Source: Streptomyces sp. GESEQ-35 (GTDB taxonomy: Bacteria > Actinomycetota > Actinomycetes > Streptomycetales > Streptomycetaceae). From it: DNA of 64,000 nucleotides. Location: NCBI RefSeq assembly GCF_017948485.1, contig NZ_JAFFSX010000012.1:62001-126000 (forward strand), given 5' to 3'. Shown here piece after piece: positions 8,962 through 18,342 of this stretch. The notes beneath the pieces were generated by a model. It did not search any database and was not told the DNA's origin. It worked only from the letters and a program-made list of their open reading frames with translations. Every line of letters begins with the position of its first letter. The stretch's first letter is position 1. A program made the translations under genes and the position numbers.

Positions 8962-9073
8962 CCGGCACGAAAGGGCGGTGGACCGTGCAGCTTCTCTGCC
9001 CTCAGGGCCCTTGCCCGGCCGGCCACAGCGCCGTAGATGTGGCTGGAGCGCTCCCCGGACGCCAAGGAGATTC

Positions 9074-11005
9074 ATGCACGCCCACCGTCGAGACGACATG
9101 CCGAAGAAGCAGCCGGTGGTGTCGCGACGTACCCCTCAGCCGGCCGGCACCTCGTCCTTCGGGCGGGCACTCGGCGCGCCCTCGGCAGAGCTTCTCGGCC
9201 GGCAGCGCAGTGCCGGGAACGCCGCTGTCGTGCAGATGCTCCACAGAGCCGGGCACGGACTCGGCAACGGCGCGGAGCAGCATCAGCACGGTCCGGACTG
9301 CGGGCATCAGCCGGCCGTGCAGCGGTCCGCCGTCCACGACGTCCTGCGTGGGTCCGGCCGCCCGCTCGACAACACCGTCCGCAGCGAGATGGAGGCCCGC
9401 CTCGGCGCCGACTTCTCCGACGTGCGCCTCCACACCGACCACGCGGCCCGTTCCTCCGCGAGGGAGATCGGGGCCCGTGCGTACACCTCCGGCAGCCACA
9501 TCGTCGTCGGCGACGGCGGCGCGGACAAGCACACCCTCGCCCACGAACTCACGCACGTCATCCAGCAGCGGCAGGGTCCCGTCGCCGGCACCGACCACGG
9601 AAACGGGCTCGCCGTCAGCGACCCGGCGGACCGGTTCGAGCGGGCGGCCGAGGCGAACGCGTCCCGTGCGCTGGCAGGACCGGTACCGGACGTCCAACGG
9701 GCGCTCTCCGAGGAGCCGTCGGCGGGCGGCGCAACCGCCGCGCTCCCGGCCGTGCAGCGGTACGCGTCCGGCGGCTTCAACGGTCTGGTGGGTGAGGGCA
9801 CGGACGTCGAGGGCCGGGAGAAGGCAGTCGACCACTTCGTGACGCAGGGGCCCGACGCCGTGCTGCGTCCGGGCAAGTCGCCCAACAAGCTGATCGGCGC
9901 CGAGGTCGACCACCTGGACGTCCGCGCGCACCATCCCGGTGACGTCTCCCTGCTGATCTCGAACGACGGCACGCTCGCCGTCCACGACACGGAGCGCGAG
10001 CCCAAGGAGTTCTACGCGTCCTCGGCGGTGTTCAATCGGTCGGTCGCGGACCTGGAGGCGCGCGGCAGCGCCTACACCCTGGTGCAGTCCGGGGGTGCGA
10101 TCCGGACCGCGGGCGGAGAGCTTCAGCGCGTCACGCCCGTGGTCAGCGGGCAGGAAGAGCAGGCCAGGGCCGCGGGGTTCGCCGATCTGGTCAAGGTGCA
10201 GTGCATCGACGTGGCGCGCAAGGTGATCGGCAGCTACGCGATGGAGATCTCGCTACAGGGTGCCTCCGCCAACGAGACCGCGCCCTGGAGCGAAAGCCAG
10301 GGCGCCGAGATCGCCGGGCGGATCGCGGAGTCGGTTCGCCAGCTGACCGGGGGCGGGGCGCCCGGGTCCGACACCTCCGTGGCCGAGCAGTACGGCACCG
10401 CGCTGCGCGAGCATCCCAGTGAAGCCGACACCGCCGCACAGCAGTTGGGCGTCAACAACTACGCCCAGCCGGAGGTGGGCGAGGCGTTCGCCACCCTGTC
10501 GATCGGCAGCGACAAGAAGATCGACTACGCGACCGCCGCGGAGGGCGCGACGTCCACGGACCGTACGGGCGAGGACGTCTGGAACTACCACTTCGCCGGA
10601 GTCGTCGCCCGCAGCGGCGACGCCAACGACTGGGTGACGTTGGAGAACTACACACGGGACCAGCAGGCGCAGAAGGCACTGCACCAGCTGGAGGGCAAAC
10701 TGCTCGACGCGTACAAGAAGAAGACCAGTGGCATCTTCAACCGCGAGGGCAAGACGCCCAAGGGCATGTTCGAGAGCGACCGGATCGTGGAGATGATCCA
10801 GGAACTCGCGAAGGTGACACGCGCGAAGGCACAGACGGAGTACATGGCCCTGGGCATGGCCAAGGAGGCCTGGCAGAGCAAGTGGTTCTTCCGGATGTAC
10901 GGATCAGGCGCCGGCCAGCGTTTCCACGAGAAGCAGTACAACGCCGGTCAGGGCGACTTCGTCAACCCGCTGACGGTACGGACGAAGGCGGACCGTCCCG
11001 AGTGA
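9074..11005 (+). CDS. DUF4157 (eCIS core domain) protein with C-terminal papain-like domain
   Basis: Encodes 643 residues; the ATG at 9074 is preceded by AAGGAG. Residues ~95-170 form a DUF4157 domain (GRPLDNTVRSEMEARLG, FSDVRLHTD) ending in the zinc-protease-like LAHELTHVIQQR (HExxH at about 157-161). DUF4157 is commonly encoded with extracellular contractile injection systems and occurs in their effectors. The C-terminal ~380 residues hold Cys377 (VQCIDVARK), His506 (WNYHFAGVVA) and Asn525 (VTLENY), in the order and spacing of papain-like or transglutaminase-like active sites. No sheath, tube or baseplate gene is in the window. There is no signal peptide. The cleavage role and target are unknown. 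Confidence 0.8.
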   Translation: MHAHRRDDMPKKQPVVSRRTPQPAGTSSFGRALGAPSAELLGRQRSAGNAAVVQMLHRAGHGLGNGAEQHQHGPDCGHQPAVQRSAVHDVLRGSGRPLDNTVRSEMEARLGADFSDVRLHTDHAARSSAREIGARAYTSGSHIVVGDGGADKHTLAHELTHVIQQRQGPVAGTDHGNGLAVSDPADRFERAAEANASRALAGPVPDVQRALSEEPSAGGATAALPAVQRYASGGFNGLVGEGTDVEGREKAVDHFVTQGPDAVLRPGKSPNKLIGAEVDHLDVRAHHPGDVSLLISNDGTLAVHDTEREPKEFYASSAVFNRSVADLEARGSAYTLVQSGGAIRTAGGELQRVTPVVSGQEEQARAAGFADLVKVQCIDVARKVIGSYAMEISLQGASANETAPWSESQGAEIAGRIAESVRQLTGGGAPGSDTSVAEQYGTALREHPSEADTAAQQLGVNNYAQPEVGEAFATLSIGSDKKIDYATAAEGATSTDRTGEDVWNYHFAGVVARSGDANDWVTLENYTRDQQAQKALHQLEGKLLDAYKKKTSGIFNREGKTPKGMFESDRIVEMIQELAKVTRAKAQTEYMALGMAKEAWQSKWFFRMYGSGAGQRFHEKQYNAGQGDFVNPLTVRTKADRPE

Positions 11006-11020
11006 CGCCGGCCCCGGCCC

Positions 11021-12196
11021 TCACACCAGCCGCTCGCCCCTGCGCCACACACCGGTGACCAGGGGCACGCCGGGCCGGTAGGCCAGGTGCACATGGCTCG
11101 GCGCGTCGAGGAGGGTGAGGTCGGCCCGCGCGCCCGGAGTGATGCGGCCGATGTCGTCGCGGCGGAGGGCCGCCGCGCCGCCCGCCGTGGCCGACCAGAC
11201 CGCCTCGTCCGGCGTCATCCCCATGTCCCGTACCGCGAGCGCGATGCAGAAGGGGACGGACGAGGTGAACGACGAGCCCGGGTTGCAGTCGGTGGAGAGG
11301 GCGACGGTGGCGCCCGCGTCCAGGAGACGGCGGGCGTTCGGCCACTCGGCACGCGTCGAGAACTCGGCACCGGGGAGGAGGGTCGCGACGGTGGCGCTGC
11401 CCGCGAGCGCGTCGACGTCCGCGTCCGTGAGGTGGGTGCAGTGGTCGGCGCTGGCGGCGTCGAGTTCCACGGCGAGCTGGACTCCGGGGCCGTACGACAG
11501 CTGGTTGGCGTGGACGCGCGGGTGCAGGCCCTTCGCCTTGCCCGCCGTGAGGATCGTGCGGGCCTGGTCGCCGTCGAAGGCGCCCTTCTCGCAGAAGACG
11601 TCGATCCAACGGGCGTACGGGGCGCAGGCGTCGAGCATCTCGCCGGTGACCAGGGCGACATAGGCGGCCGGGTCGTCGGCGTAGTCCGGGGAGACGATGT
11701 GGGCGCCGAGGTAGGTGACCTCGTCCGTGTGCGCGGCGGCGATGCGCAGGGCGCGGGACTCGTCCTCGACGGTCAGGCCATAGCCCGACTTGGTCTCGAA
11801 GGTGGTGGTGCCCTGGCGGAGGGCCTCTTCGAGATAACGGGTGACGTTCGCCTCGAGTTCCTCGTCGCTCGCGGCCCGGGTGGCGGCGACCGTCGTACGG
11901 ATGCCGCCCGCGCTGTAGGAGCGGCCGGACATACGGGCGTTGAACTCCTGCGTCCGGTCGCCCGCGAAGACGAGGTGGGAGTGGGAGTCGACGAAGCCGG
12001 GGAGGACGGACCGGCCGCCGGCGTCGACGCGATTGTCAGTGGCGGGTGCTTTGCTTGATTCACCGGTCCACGCGACGCGGTCGCCGTCGATGACGACGGC
12101 CGCGTCCTGGATCAGACCGAGGGGAGAACTGTCACCGAGGGAGGGGTCGTTGGTGACCAGCGTGGCGATGTTGGTGATGACGGTGCTGCTGCTCAT
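11021..12196 (-). CDS. hutI: imidazolonepropionase
   Basis: Encodes 391 residues from ATG at 12196 (GAGGA site); longer readings run into hutF. It hydrolyses 4-imidazolone-5-propanoate to N-formimino-L-glutamate in histidine degradation. An amidohydrolase fold is seen: metal motif DSHSHLVFAGDR (about residues 66-77), KSGYGL substrate loop, HANQLSYGPGVQLAVEL, and STDCNPGSSF near the last metal aspartate. It is the last gene of the hutU-M20-hutF-hutI operon, 32 bp after hutF. The length is normal for the family. Confidence 0.95.
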   Translation of the reverse strand: MSSSTVITNIATLVTNDPSLGDSSPLGLIQDAAVVIDGDRVAWTGESSKAPATDNRVDAGGRSVLPGFVDSHSHLVFAGDRTQEFNARMSGRSYSAGGIRTTVAATRAASDEELEANVTRYLEEALRQGTTTFETKSGYGLTVEDESRALRIAAAHTDEVTYLGAHIVSPDYADDPAAYVALVTGEMLDACAPYARWIDVFCEKGAFDGDQARTILTAGKAKGLHPRVHANQLSYGPGVQLAVELDAASADHCTHLTDADVDALAGSATVATLLPGAEFSTRAEWPNARRLLDAGATVALSTDCNPGSSFTSSVPFCIALAVRDMGMTPDEAVWSATAGGAAALRRDDIGRITPGARADLTLLDAPSHVHLAYRPGVPLVTGVWRRGERLV

Positions 12197-12228
12197 TGCG
12201 TCCTCGTGGGGGCTCGGTTCGGTGGGCG

Positions 12229-13590
12229 TCAGGCGCGCAGGGCGTCCACAGCCTGGGCGAGGGCCTGCGGCACATCCGGCACAAGGGCATGCGTTCCGTC
12301 TCGTACGACATGCCGCCCGCCGACGATCGTGTGGCGTACGTCCGCTGCCGTCGCGGCGAATACGGCCGTCTCGGCGCCGAGCCTGGGCAGCGGCCCCGCG
12401 GTTCTGACCGAGTCGAGCGCGATCGTCGTGAGGTCGGCGTGGGCGCCCGTCTCGATGGTGCCCGCGTCGTCCCAGCCGAGCGCGGCATGGCCGTCGGCGG
12501 AGGCCGCGCGCAGCAGGGCGGCGGCCGTCCAGTGACCGCGGGTGTGGGTGCGCAGCCGCTCGTTCAGCTCCATGGCACGCGCCTCTTCGAGCAGGTCGAT
12601 GACGGCGTGACTGTCGGAGCCGAGGGAGAGCGGGGAGCCGGCGCGCTGGAGGGCGACGGCCGGTCCGATGCCGTCGGCAAGGTCCCGCTCGGTGGTCGGG
12701 CACATACAGGTGCCGGTGCCGCTGCCACCGAGCAGCGCGATGTCCTCGTCGGTGAGGTGGGTGTTGTGCACGCCGGTGGTGCGCGGCCCGAGGACACCGT
12801 GCTCGGCGAGGAGTCGGGCGGGCGTGCAGCCATGGGCCTCGCGGCAGGCGTCGTTCTCGGCGGTCTGCTCGGACAGGTGCACATGGAGCGGGGCCCGCCG
12901 TTCCTCCGCCCATCGCGCCACGGTCGCCAACTGGCCGGCGGGCACGGCCCGTACGGAGTGAATCGCCGCACCGATCCGCGCGTGATCCCGGTCCTTGAGA
13001 ACTGAACAGCGTTCCGCCCAGGCGTCCGCGGTGCCGTCGGAGAAGCGGAGCTGATGGGTGTTGGGCGGCTGTCCGCTGTGCTTGTTCAGGATGGCGGAGG
13101 AAAGGTAGGCGGTGTCGAGGAGGGTGATGCGGATACCGGCGTCGGCGGCGGCCGCGATGAGGGCTTCGCCCATGGCGTTGGGGTCGGCGTAGGGGGTGCC
13201 GTCGTGGGCGTGGTGCACGTAGTGGAACTCACCGACGGACGTGACGCCGGCCAGCGCCATCTCCGCGTACACGGCACGGGCCAGCGCGTGGTAGGTGTCG
13301 GGCGTCAGCCGGTCGGCGAACGCGTACATGACCTCGCGCCAGGTCCAGAAGGTCCCGGAGCCGACCTGGACGGTGCCGCGCAGGGCTCGGTGGAAGGCGT
13401 GGCTGTGGGCGTTGGCGAGCCCGGGGAGGGTGAGTCCGCGGAGGATCTCGGCGCCGGGGGGCGGGGTGTCGACGCCCTGCCGGACGGCGGTGATCCGCCC
13501 GTCGCTCACCTCGATCGCCACGCCCGGCTCGACGTGGGTGTCGAGCCAGGCGTGCTCCAGCCAGTACGTCTGCGTCTGCGTCTGCGTCAC
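12229..13590 (-). CDS. hutF: formimidoylglutamate deiminase
   Basis: Encodes 453 residues; the GTG at 13590 overlaps the stop of the M20 gene (GTGA). It deiminates N-formimino-L-glutamate to N-formyl-L-glutamate and ammonia, the five-step branch of histidine degradation. An amidohydrolase fold is seen with NAHSHAFHRALRG, VHLSEQTAENDACR and GSDSHAVIDLLEEAR, all typical of HutF. The first residues (TQTQTQT) come from a short CAGACG tandem run. Because HutF makes N-formylglutamate, a deformylase is required, and the coupled upstream M20 enzyme is the obvious candidate. Confidence 0.93.
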   Translation of the reverse strand: MTQTQTQTYWLEHAWLDTHVEPGVAIEVSDGRITAVRQGVDTPPPGAEILRGLTLPGLANAHSHAFHRALRGTVQVGSGTFWTWREVMYAFADRLTPDTYHALARAVYAEMALAGVTSVGEFHYVHHAHDGTPYADPNAMGEALIAAAADAGIRITLLDTAYLSSAILNKHSGQPPNTHQLRFSDGTADAWAERCSVLKDRDHARIGAAIHSVRAVPAGQLATVARWAEERRAPLHVHLSEQTAENDACREAHGCTPARLLAEHGVLGPRTTGVHNTHLTDEDIALLGGSGTGTCMCPTTERDLADGIGPAVALQRAGSPLSLGSDSHAVIDLLEEARAMELNERLRTHTRGHWTAAALLRAASADGHAALGWDDAGTIETGAHADLTTIALDSVRTAGPLPRLGAETAVFAATAADVRHTIVGGRHVVRDGTHALVPDVPQALAQAVDALRA

Positions 13591-15131
13591 GTGCAGGCCA
13601 GCCCTTCCAGTACGTCGGCGAGTGCGAGCACCCCGGCCATGCAGTCGTCCTCGGCCGCGAACTCGGCCGGGGAGTGCGAGACGCCCGTGGGGTTGCGCAC
13701 GAACAGCATGGCGGTCGGGATGGTCCCGGAGAGGATCCCGGCGTCGTGTCCGGCGCCGGTTCCGAGGACGGGCACCTTCAGGTCGGTGTCCTTGCCGAGG
13801 ATGCGGCCGAGTTCGTCGCGCAGGGCGTGGTCGAACTCGACGACGGGCGTGAAGGACTCGCGGACGACGTCGAGGTCGATGCCGTGGGCTGCCGCGTACT
13901 CGCGGGCGGCCTTCTCGACGCCGTTGACCACGGTGTCAAGGGTCCGTTGGTCGGCGGCACGGGAGTCGAGCCAGCCGCGCACCAAGGAGGGAATGGCATT
14001 CACACCGTTGGGCTCGACGGCAATCTTGCCGAAGGTGGCGACGGCGCCGGCGAGTTGGGCTTCCCGGCGAGCCGCGAGCACGGTCTCGGCGTACGACAGC
14101 ATCGGGTCACGCCGGTCCCCGAGCCGCGTGGTCCCCGCGTGGTTGGCCTCACCCCGGAAGTCGAACCGCCACCGCCCGTGCGGCCAGATGGCACTGGCGA
14201 TACCGACACGATCGCCGGACAGGTCGAGCGCCCGCCCCTGCTCGACATGCAACTCGACGAAGGCCCCGATGCGCGCGAGCCGCTCCGGGTCGGGCCCGAT
14301 GGCCTCGGGGTCGTACCCGGCGGCCTCCATGGCCCGCGGCAGCGTGATCCCGTCCCCATCGGTCAGCCGATGCGCCTCCTCGACGCTGAGCTGCCCCGCG
14401 GCCAGCCGCGACCCGACACAGGCCAGCCCGAACCGCGCACCCTCCTCATCGCCGAAGTTGACGATGGCGAGCGGCTTGGTGAAGTGCACCTCGCGGCCCC
14501 GGAGTTCATCGAGAGCAGCGAAGGAGGACACGACCCCGAGGGGCCCGTCGAAGGCACCCCCGTCAGGCACGGAGTCAAGATGCGACCCGGTGACGACAGC
14601 ATCCCCTCGGGCGGGGTCCCCGAGCCAGGCCCACTGATTGCCGTTGCGATCGAGCTCGTACCTCAGACCCCGAGCCTCTGCCTGCCCCTTGAACCACCCC
14701 CGACACTCCGCATCGGCACCGGTCCAGGCGAAGCGACGGTAGCCGCGGGAGCCGGAGTGACGACCGACGGGGAGCAGCTCACGCCACATCTCATGAAAGG
14801 AGCCGCCAGGCTGGGGGCTACCACCCGTCCCCGCAGTCGGCACAGGCTGCGCCGCGGACCCGCCGGGCCGTCCGGCACCGCCACCCGCACCGGCAGCCGG
14901 CACAGGCTGCGAGCCGTCACTCCGTACAGGCTGCGCAGAGGCCCCACCAGGCTGCGCGGAGGCCCCACCAGGCCGCGCAGCGGACCCGCCAGGCCGCGCG
15001 GACGCACCGCCAGGCTGTGGGCAGTCGTTCCGCAGGGCGGAACGGGTGGGCACAGCCGAAGCGGCAGACGGCGGCGAGACCTCAGCCCCCACCGGACCGT
15101 TGCCGCTCGGCTCACCAGAACGCTGGGTCAC
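13587..15131 (-). CDS. M20 amidohydrolase (allantoate amidohydrolase-like), probable N-formylglutamate deformylase
   Basis: Encodes 514 residues from a GTG overlapping the hutU stop. The enzyme core begins near residue 112 (FHEMWRELLPVG). It has M20 metal motifs: GSHLDSVPDGGAFDG, NFGDEEGARFG with the catalytic acidic pair, ELHVEQG, and AGHDAGIL. Family members hydrolyse N-carbamoyl or allantoate amide bonds. The position between hutU and hutF, with no HutG in the operon, suggests it removes the formyl group from N-formylglutamate; this is inference. The first ~110 residues are an unusual Gly/Ala/Pro/Ser-rich extension with repeated PGGSA/AQP units. A start inside that region cannot be excluded. 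Confidence 0.85.
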   Translation of the reverse strand: MTQRSGEPSGNGPVGAEVSPPSAASAVPTRSALRNDCPQPGGASARPGGSAARPGGASAQPGGASAQPVRSDGSQPVPAAGAGGGAGRPGGSAAQPVPTAGTGGSPQPGGSFHEMWRELLPVGRHSGSRGYRRFAWTGADAECRGWFKGQAEARGLRYELDRNGNQWAWLGDPARGDAVVTGSHLDSVPDGGAFDGPLGVVSSFAALDELRGREVHFTKPLAIVNFGDEEGARFGLACVGSRLAAGQLSVEEAHRLTDGDGITLPRAMEAAGYDPEAIGPDPERLARIGAFVELHVEQGRALDLSGDRVGIASAIWPHGRWRFDFRGEANHAGTTRLGDRRDPMLSYAETVLAARREAQLAGAVATFGKIAVEPNGVNAIPSLVRGWLDSRAADQRTLDTVVNGVEKAAREYAAAHGIDLDVVRESFTPVVEFDHALRDELGRILGKDTDLKVPVLGTGAGHDAGILSGTIPTAMLFVRNPTGVSHSPAEFAAEDDCMAGVLALADVLEGLACT

Positions 15132-16792
15132 GCGTCGCCGCCTTCACGCATAGGCACCCGAACACCCCGCTCATCAGCGACCGACTCCGCAATGTCGTAC
15201 CCAGCATCCACATGCCGGATGACGCCCATCCCGGGGTCGTTGGTGAGGACACGCCGGATCTTCTCACCCGCAAGCTTCGTGCCGTCGGCGACCGAGACCT
15301 GCCCGGCATGAATCGACCGCCCCATACCGACCCCACCACCATGGTGAATGGACACCCAGGACGCACCCGAAGCCACGTTCACCATCGCGTTCAGCAACGG
15401 CCAGTCGGCAATCGCGTCGGAGCCGTCCAGCATGGCCTCGGTCTCACGGTACGGAGACGCCACGGACCCACAGTCGAGGTGATCCCGCCCGATCGCCAGC
15501 GGAGCCGCCAGCTCACCGCTGGCCACCATGTCGTTGAACCGCTCACCGGCCTTGTCCCGCTCGCCGTACCCGAGCCAGCAGATACGCGCCGGCAGACCCT
15601 GGAAGTGGACGCGCTCACCGGCCAGCTTGATCCAGCGGTGCAGGGACTCGTTCTCCGGGAAGAGGTCGAGGATCGCCTTGTCGGTCTTGTGGATGTCGGA
15701 GGCCTCGCCGGACAGGGCCGCCCAGCGGAAGGGGCCCTTGCCCTCGCTGAAGAGGGGGCGGATGTAGGCGGGGACGAAGCCGGGGAAGGCGAACGCCCGC
15801 TCGTACCCGGCGAGTTGGGCCTCGCCACGGATCGAGTTGCCGTAGTCGAAGACCTCCGCGCCGGCGTCCATGAAGCCGACCATGGCCTCGACATGCCTGG
15901 CCATGGACTCGCGCGCACGGGTGGTGAAGCCGGCCGGGTCCTTCGCCGCGTAGGACGCCATGTCGTCGAAGTCGACGCCCAGCGGCAGGTACGCCAGCGG
16001 GTCGTGGGCCGAGGTCTGGTCGGTGACGATGTCGATGGGGGCGCTCTCGGCGAGCATGCGCGGCAGCAGCTCCGCCGCGTTGCCGAGCAGGCCGATGGAG
16101 AGCGGGCGCCGGGCGTCGCGGGCCTCGACGGCCAGCTGGAGGGCGTGCTCCAGGGAGTCGGCGCGTACGTCGAGGTAGCGGTGCTCGATCCGGCGCTCGA
16201 TGGCGCGCGGGTCAACGTCGATACAGATGGCGACGCCGTCGTTCATGGTGACGGCGAGGGGCTGGGCGCCGCCCATGCCACCGAGGCCGGCGGTCAGCGT
16301 GATCGTCCCCGCCAGCGTCCCGCCGAACTTCTTCGCGGCGACGGCGGAGAAGGTCTCGTAGGTGCCCTGGAGGATGCCCTGGGTGCCGATGTAGATCCAG
16401 GAGCCGGCGGTCATCTGGCCGTACATGGTCAGGCCGAGCTGCTCAAGGCGGCGGAACTCCTCCCAGTTGGCCCAGTCGCCGACGAGGTTGGAGTTGGCGA
16501 TGAGGACGCGCGGGGCCCACTCATGGGTCTGCATCACGCCGACCGGGCGGCCCGACTGGACCAGCATCGTCTCGTCCTGCTTGAGGGTCCGCAGCGTGCG
16601 GACCATCGCGTCGAAGGAGCGCCAGTCACGGGCGGCCTTGCCGGTGCCGCCGTAGACGACGAGCTTGTCGGGGTGCTCGGCGACCTCGGGGTCGAGGTTG
16701 TTCTGGAGCATCCGCAGGGCGGCCTCCTGCTGCCATCCCAGGGCGCTCAGTTCCGTACCGCGCGGGGCTCGTACGGGGCGGGGTCCTGACAT
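15128..16792 (-). CDS. hutU: urocanate hydratase
   Basis: Encodes 554 residues; the ATG at 16792 has a strong AGGAGG site six bases upstream, better than 16822. It uses tightly bound NAD+ to convert urocanate to imidazolonepropionate. Typical sequence includes NNLDPEVAEHPDKLVVYGGTGKAARDW, TLTAGLGGMGGAQPLA (NAD binding), DQTSAHDPLAYLPLG and SIHHGGGVGMGRSIHAG. It is the first gene of the hut operon, with a divergent decarboxylase 170 bp away, so its promoter must lie in 16793-16962. No histidine ammonia-lyase with an intact cofactor motif is encoded in the window. Confidence 0.96.
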   Translation of the reverse strand: MSGPRPVRAPRGTELSALGWQQEAALRMLQNNLDPEVAEHPDKLVVYGGTGKAARDWRSFDAMVRTLRTLKQDETMLVQSGRPVGVMQTHEWAPRVLIANSNLVGDWANWEEFRRLEQLGLTMYGQMTAGSWIYIGTQGILQGTYETFSAVAAKKFGGTLAGTITLTAGLGGMGGAQPLAVTMNDGVAICIDVDPRAIERRIEHRYLDVRADSLEHALQLAVEARDARRPLSIGLLGNAAELLPRMLAESAPIDIVTDQTSAHDPLAYLPLGVDFDDMASYAAKDPAGFTTRARESMARHVEAMVGFMDAGAEVFDYGNSIRGEAQLAGYERAFAFPGFVPAYIRPLFSEGKGPFRWAALSGEASDIHKTDKAILDLFPENESLHRWIKLAGERVHFQGLPARICWLGYGERDKAGERFNDMVASGELAAPLAIGRDHLDCGSVASPYRETEAMLDGSDAIADWPLLNAMVNVASGASWVSIHHGGGVGMGRSIHAGQVSVADGTKLAGEKIRRVLTNDPGMGVIRHVDAGYDIAESVADERGVRVPMREGGDA

Positions 16793-16962
16793 GGGCTGCC
16801 TCCTAGCGGATGTACTGCGCATTGTTTCTGCCGTTATTCACATCCTGGCTTCCTGAATAGAACTAGTCAATACATTCTTGCGTCGGCACTGGTAGGTCAC
16901 CGATGTTTGGCTGGATGCACAGCACAGGCTGGACGCAGGCAACGACACGACCGGGGGATGCC

Positions 16963-18342
16963 ATGGACAACGTCACCGACCACCACGAGAACCGCCTCGA
17001 TCGGACCGGCCGCCGCGACGACGCGGTCCGCGCGGCCGTGGAGCAGGGGTGGCTCGGCCCTGACACCCCCATCGTGGGACTTCTCGACGTCACCGGCATC
17101 CGGGAGTCGGCGGCCGAGCTGCGGGCGGCGTTCGACGCGGTCGTCGCGCCGGGTACGCCGGTGCTGCACGCCTTCGCGGTGAAGGCGACCCCGCTGGTGC
17201 CGGTACTGCGGCTGCTGCGCGACGAGGGCATCGGCGCGGAGGTGGCGAGCCCGGGCGAGCTGGCGCTGGCGCGGGCGGCGGGACTGTCGCCGGCCCGGAC
17301 GGTGCTCGACTCGCCCGCGAAGACCCCGGCCGAGCTACGCGAGGCGCTGGCGCTGGGCATCGCCGTCAACGCGGACAATCCGCAGGAGCTGGATCGCATC
17401 GACGGGCTCATGCGGTCCGCCATCAGCCGCTCGCCCATCGGGATCCGGGTGAATCCGCAGGTCGGCGGGGGCTCCATCGAGGCGACGTCCACGGCCACCG
17501 CGACCTCGAAGTTCGGCGTGGCGCTGCGGGACGAGGGGGCGCGGGAGTGGGTGGTGCGGGCGTATGCCGTGCGCCCGTGGCTGACCCGGCTGCATGCGCA
17601 CACCGGGTCGCAGGGCATCCCCCTGGAGCTGATGGCGCAGGGCACCGCGGAACTGTTCGCGCTGGCCGAGGAGATCAACCGGCGGCTCGGGCGACCGCAG
17701 ATCGACACGATCGACATCGGCGGCGGGCTGCCGGTGAACTTCGGGTCGGACGCGACGACGCCGACGTACGCCCAGTACGCGCGGGTGCTGCGGGAGGCGG
17801 TGCCGGGGCTGTTCGACGGACGGTACGGGCTGGTCACCGAGTTCGGGCGGTCGCTGCTGGCCAAGCACGGGACGGTGGTGGCGCGGGTCGAATACGCCAA
17901 GAGCGCGGGCGGGCGGCCGGTCGCGGTCACGCACGCGGGCGTGCAGGTGGCGACGCGGACGGTGTACGTGCCGCAGTCGTGGCCGCTCAGGATCGCGGCG
18001 TACGACGGGAAGGGACGGCCCAAGGAGGGGCCCGAGGTGGTGCAGGACGTGGCCGGTCCGGCCTGTTTCGCGGGTGACCTGCTCGCCGAGGGGCGTGCGC
18101 TGCCCCTGCTGGAGCAGGGCGACCATGCGGCGGCGCTGGACACGGGCGCGTACTACTTCGCGCACCACTACGCCTACAACTCCCTTGCCCGCCCGGGCAT
18201 TTACGGCTTCACCCCGGACGGGGCCGGGGGCGTCGCCTTCGCGACCGTGCGGGAGCCGCAGAGCCTCGACGAGATCGTGGCCGAATCGGGAGGGGCGCAC
18301 GCTTCCGCCCTCACCACCCTCCGCACGCCCGGGCGACCTTGA
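16963..18342 (+). CDS. PLP-dependent Orn/DAP/Arg decarboxylase-fold protein (diaminopimelate decarboxylase-like)
   Basis: Encodes 459 residues; the ATG at 16963 follows a GGGGG site and is preferred over 16903. A fold-III alanine-racemase barrel is seen: PLP lysine in HAFAVKATPL (about residue 69), SPGELALARAAG, the glycine loop IDIGGGLPV and TEFGRSLLAK. The second-subunit cysteine motif GPACFAGDLLAEG and GAYYFAHHYAYN complete the site. These resemble LysA, but the usual EPGR is TEFGR here. As a diverged paralogue divergent from hutU it may act on another amino acid or peptide. Its substrate is not determinable from the sequence. Confidence 0.82.
   Translation: MDNVTDHHENRLDRTGRRDDAVRAAVEQGWLGPDTPIVGLLDVTGIRESAAELRAAFDAVVAPGTPVLHAFAVKATPLVPVLRLLRDEGIGAEVASPGELALARAAGLSPARTVLDSPAKTPAELREALALGIAVNADNPQELDRIDGLMRSAISRSPIGIRVNPQVGGGSIEATSTATATSKFGVALRDEGAREWVVRAYAVRPWLTRLHAHTGSQGIPLELMAQGTAELFALAEEINRRLGRPQIDTIDIGGGLPVNFGSDATTPTYAQYARVLREAVPGLFDGRYGLVTEFGRSLLAKHGTVVARVEYAKSAGGRPVAVTHAGVQVATRTVYVPQSWPLRIAAYDGKGRPKEGPEVVQDVAGPACFAGDLLAEGRALPLLEQGDHAAALDTGAYYFAHHYAYNSLARPGIYGFTPDGAGGVAFATVREPQSLDEIVAESGGAHASALTTLRTPGRP

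Noticed and set aside
9074..11005. A complete contractile injection system
   Set aside because: Only the DUF4157 protein is present; flanking genes are an EamA transporter and hutI.
14830..15010. CRISPR-like tandem repeats
   Set aside because: Units are short, imperfect, in frame and coding (Gly/Ala/Pro/Ser repeats); there are no unique spacers and no cas genes.
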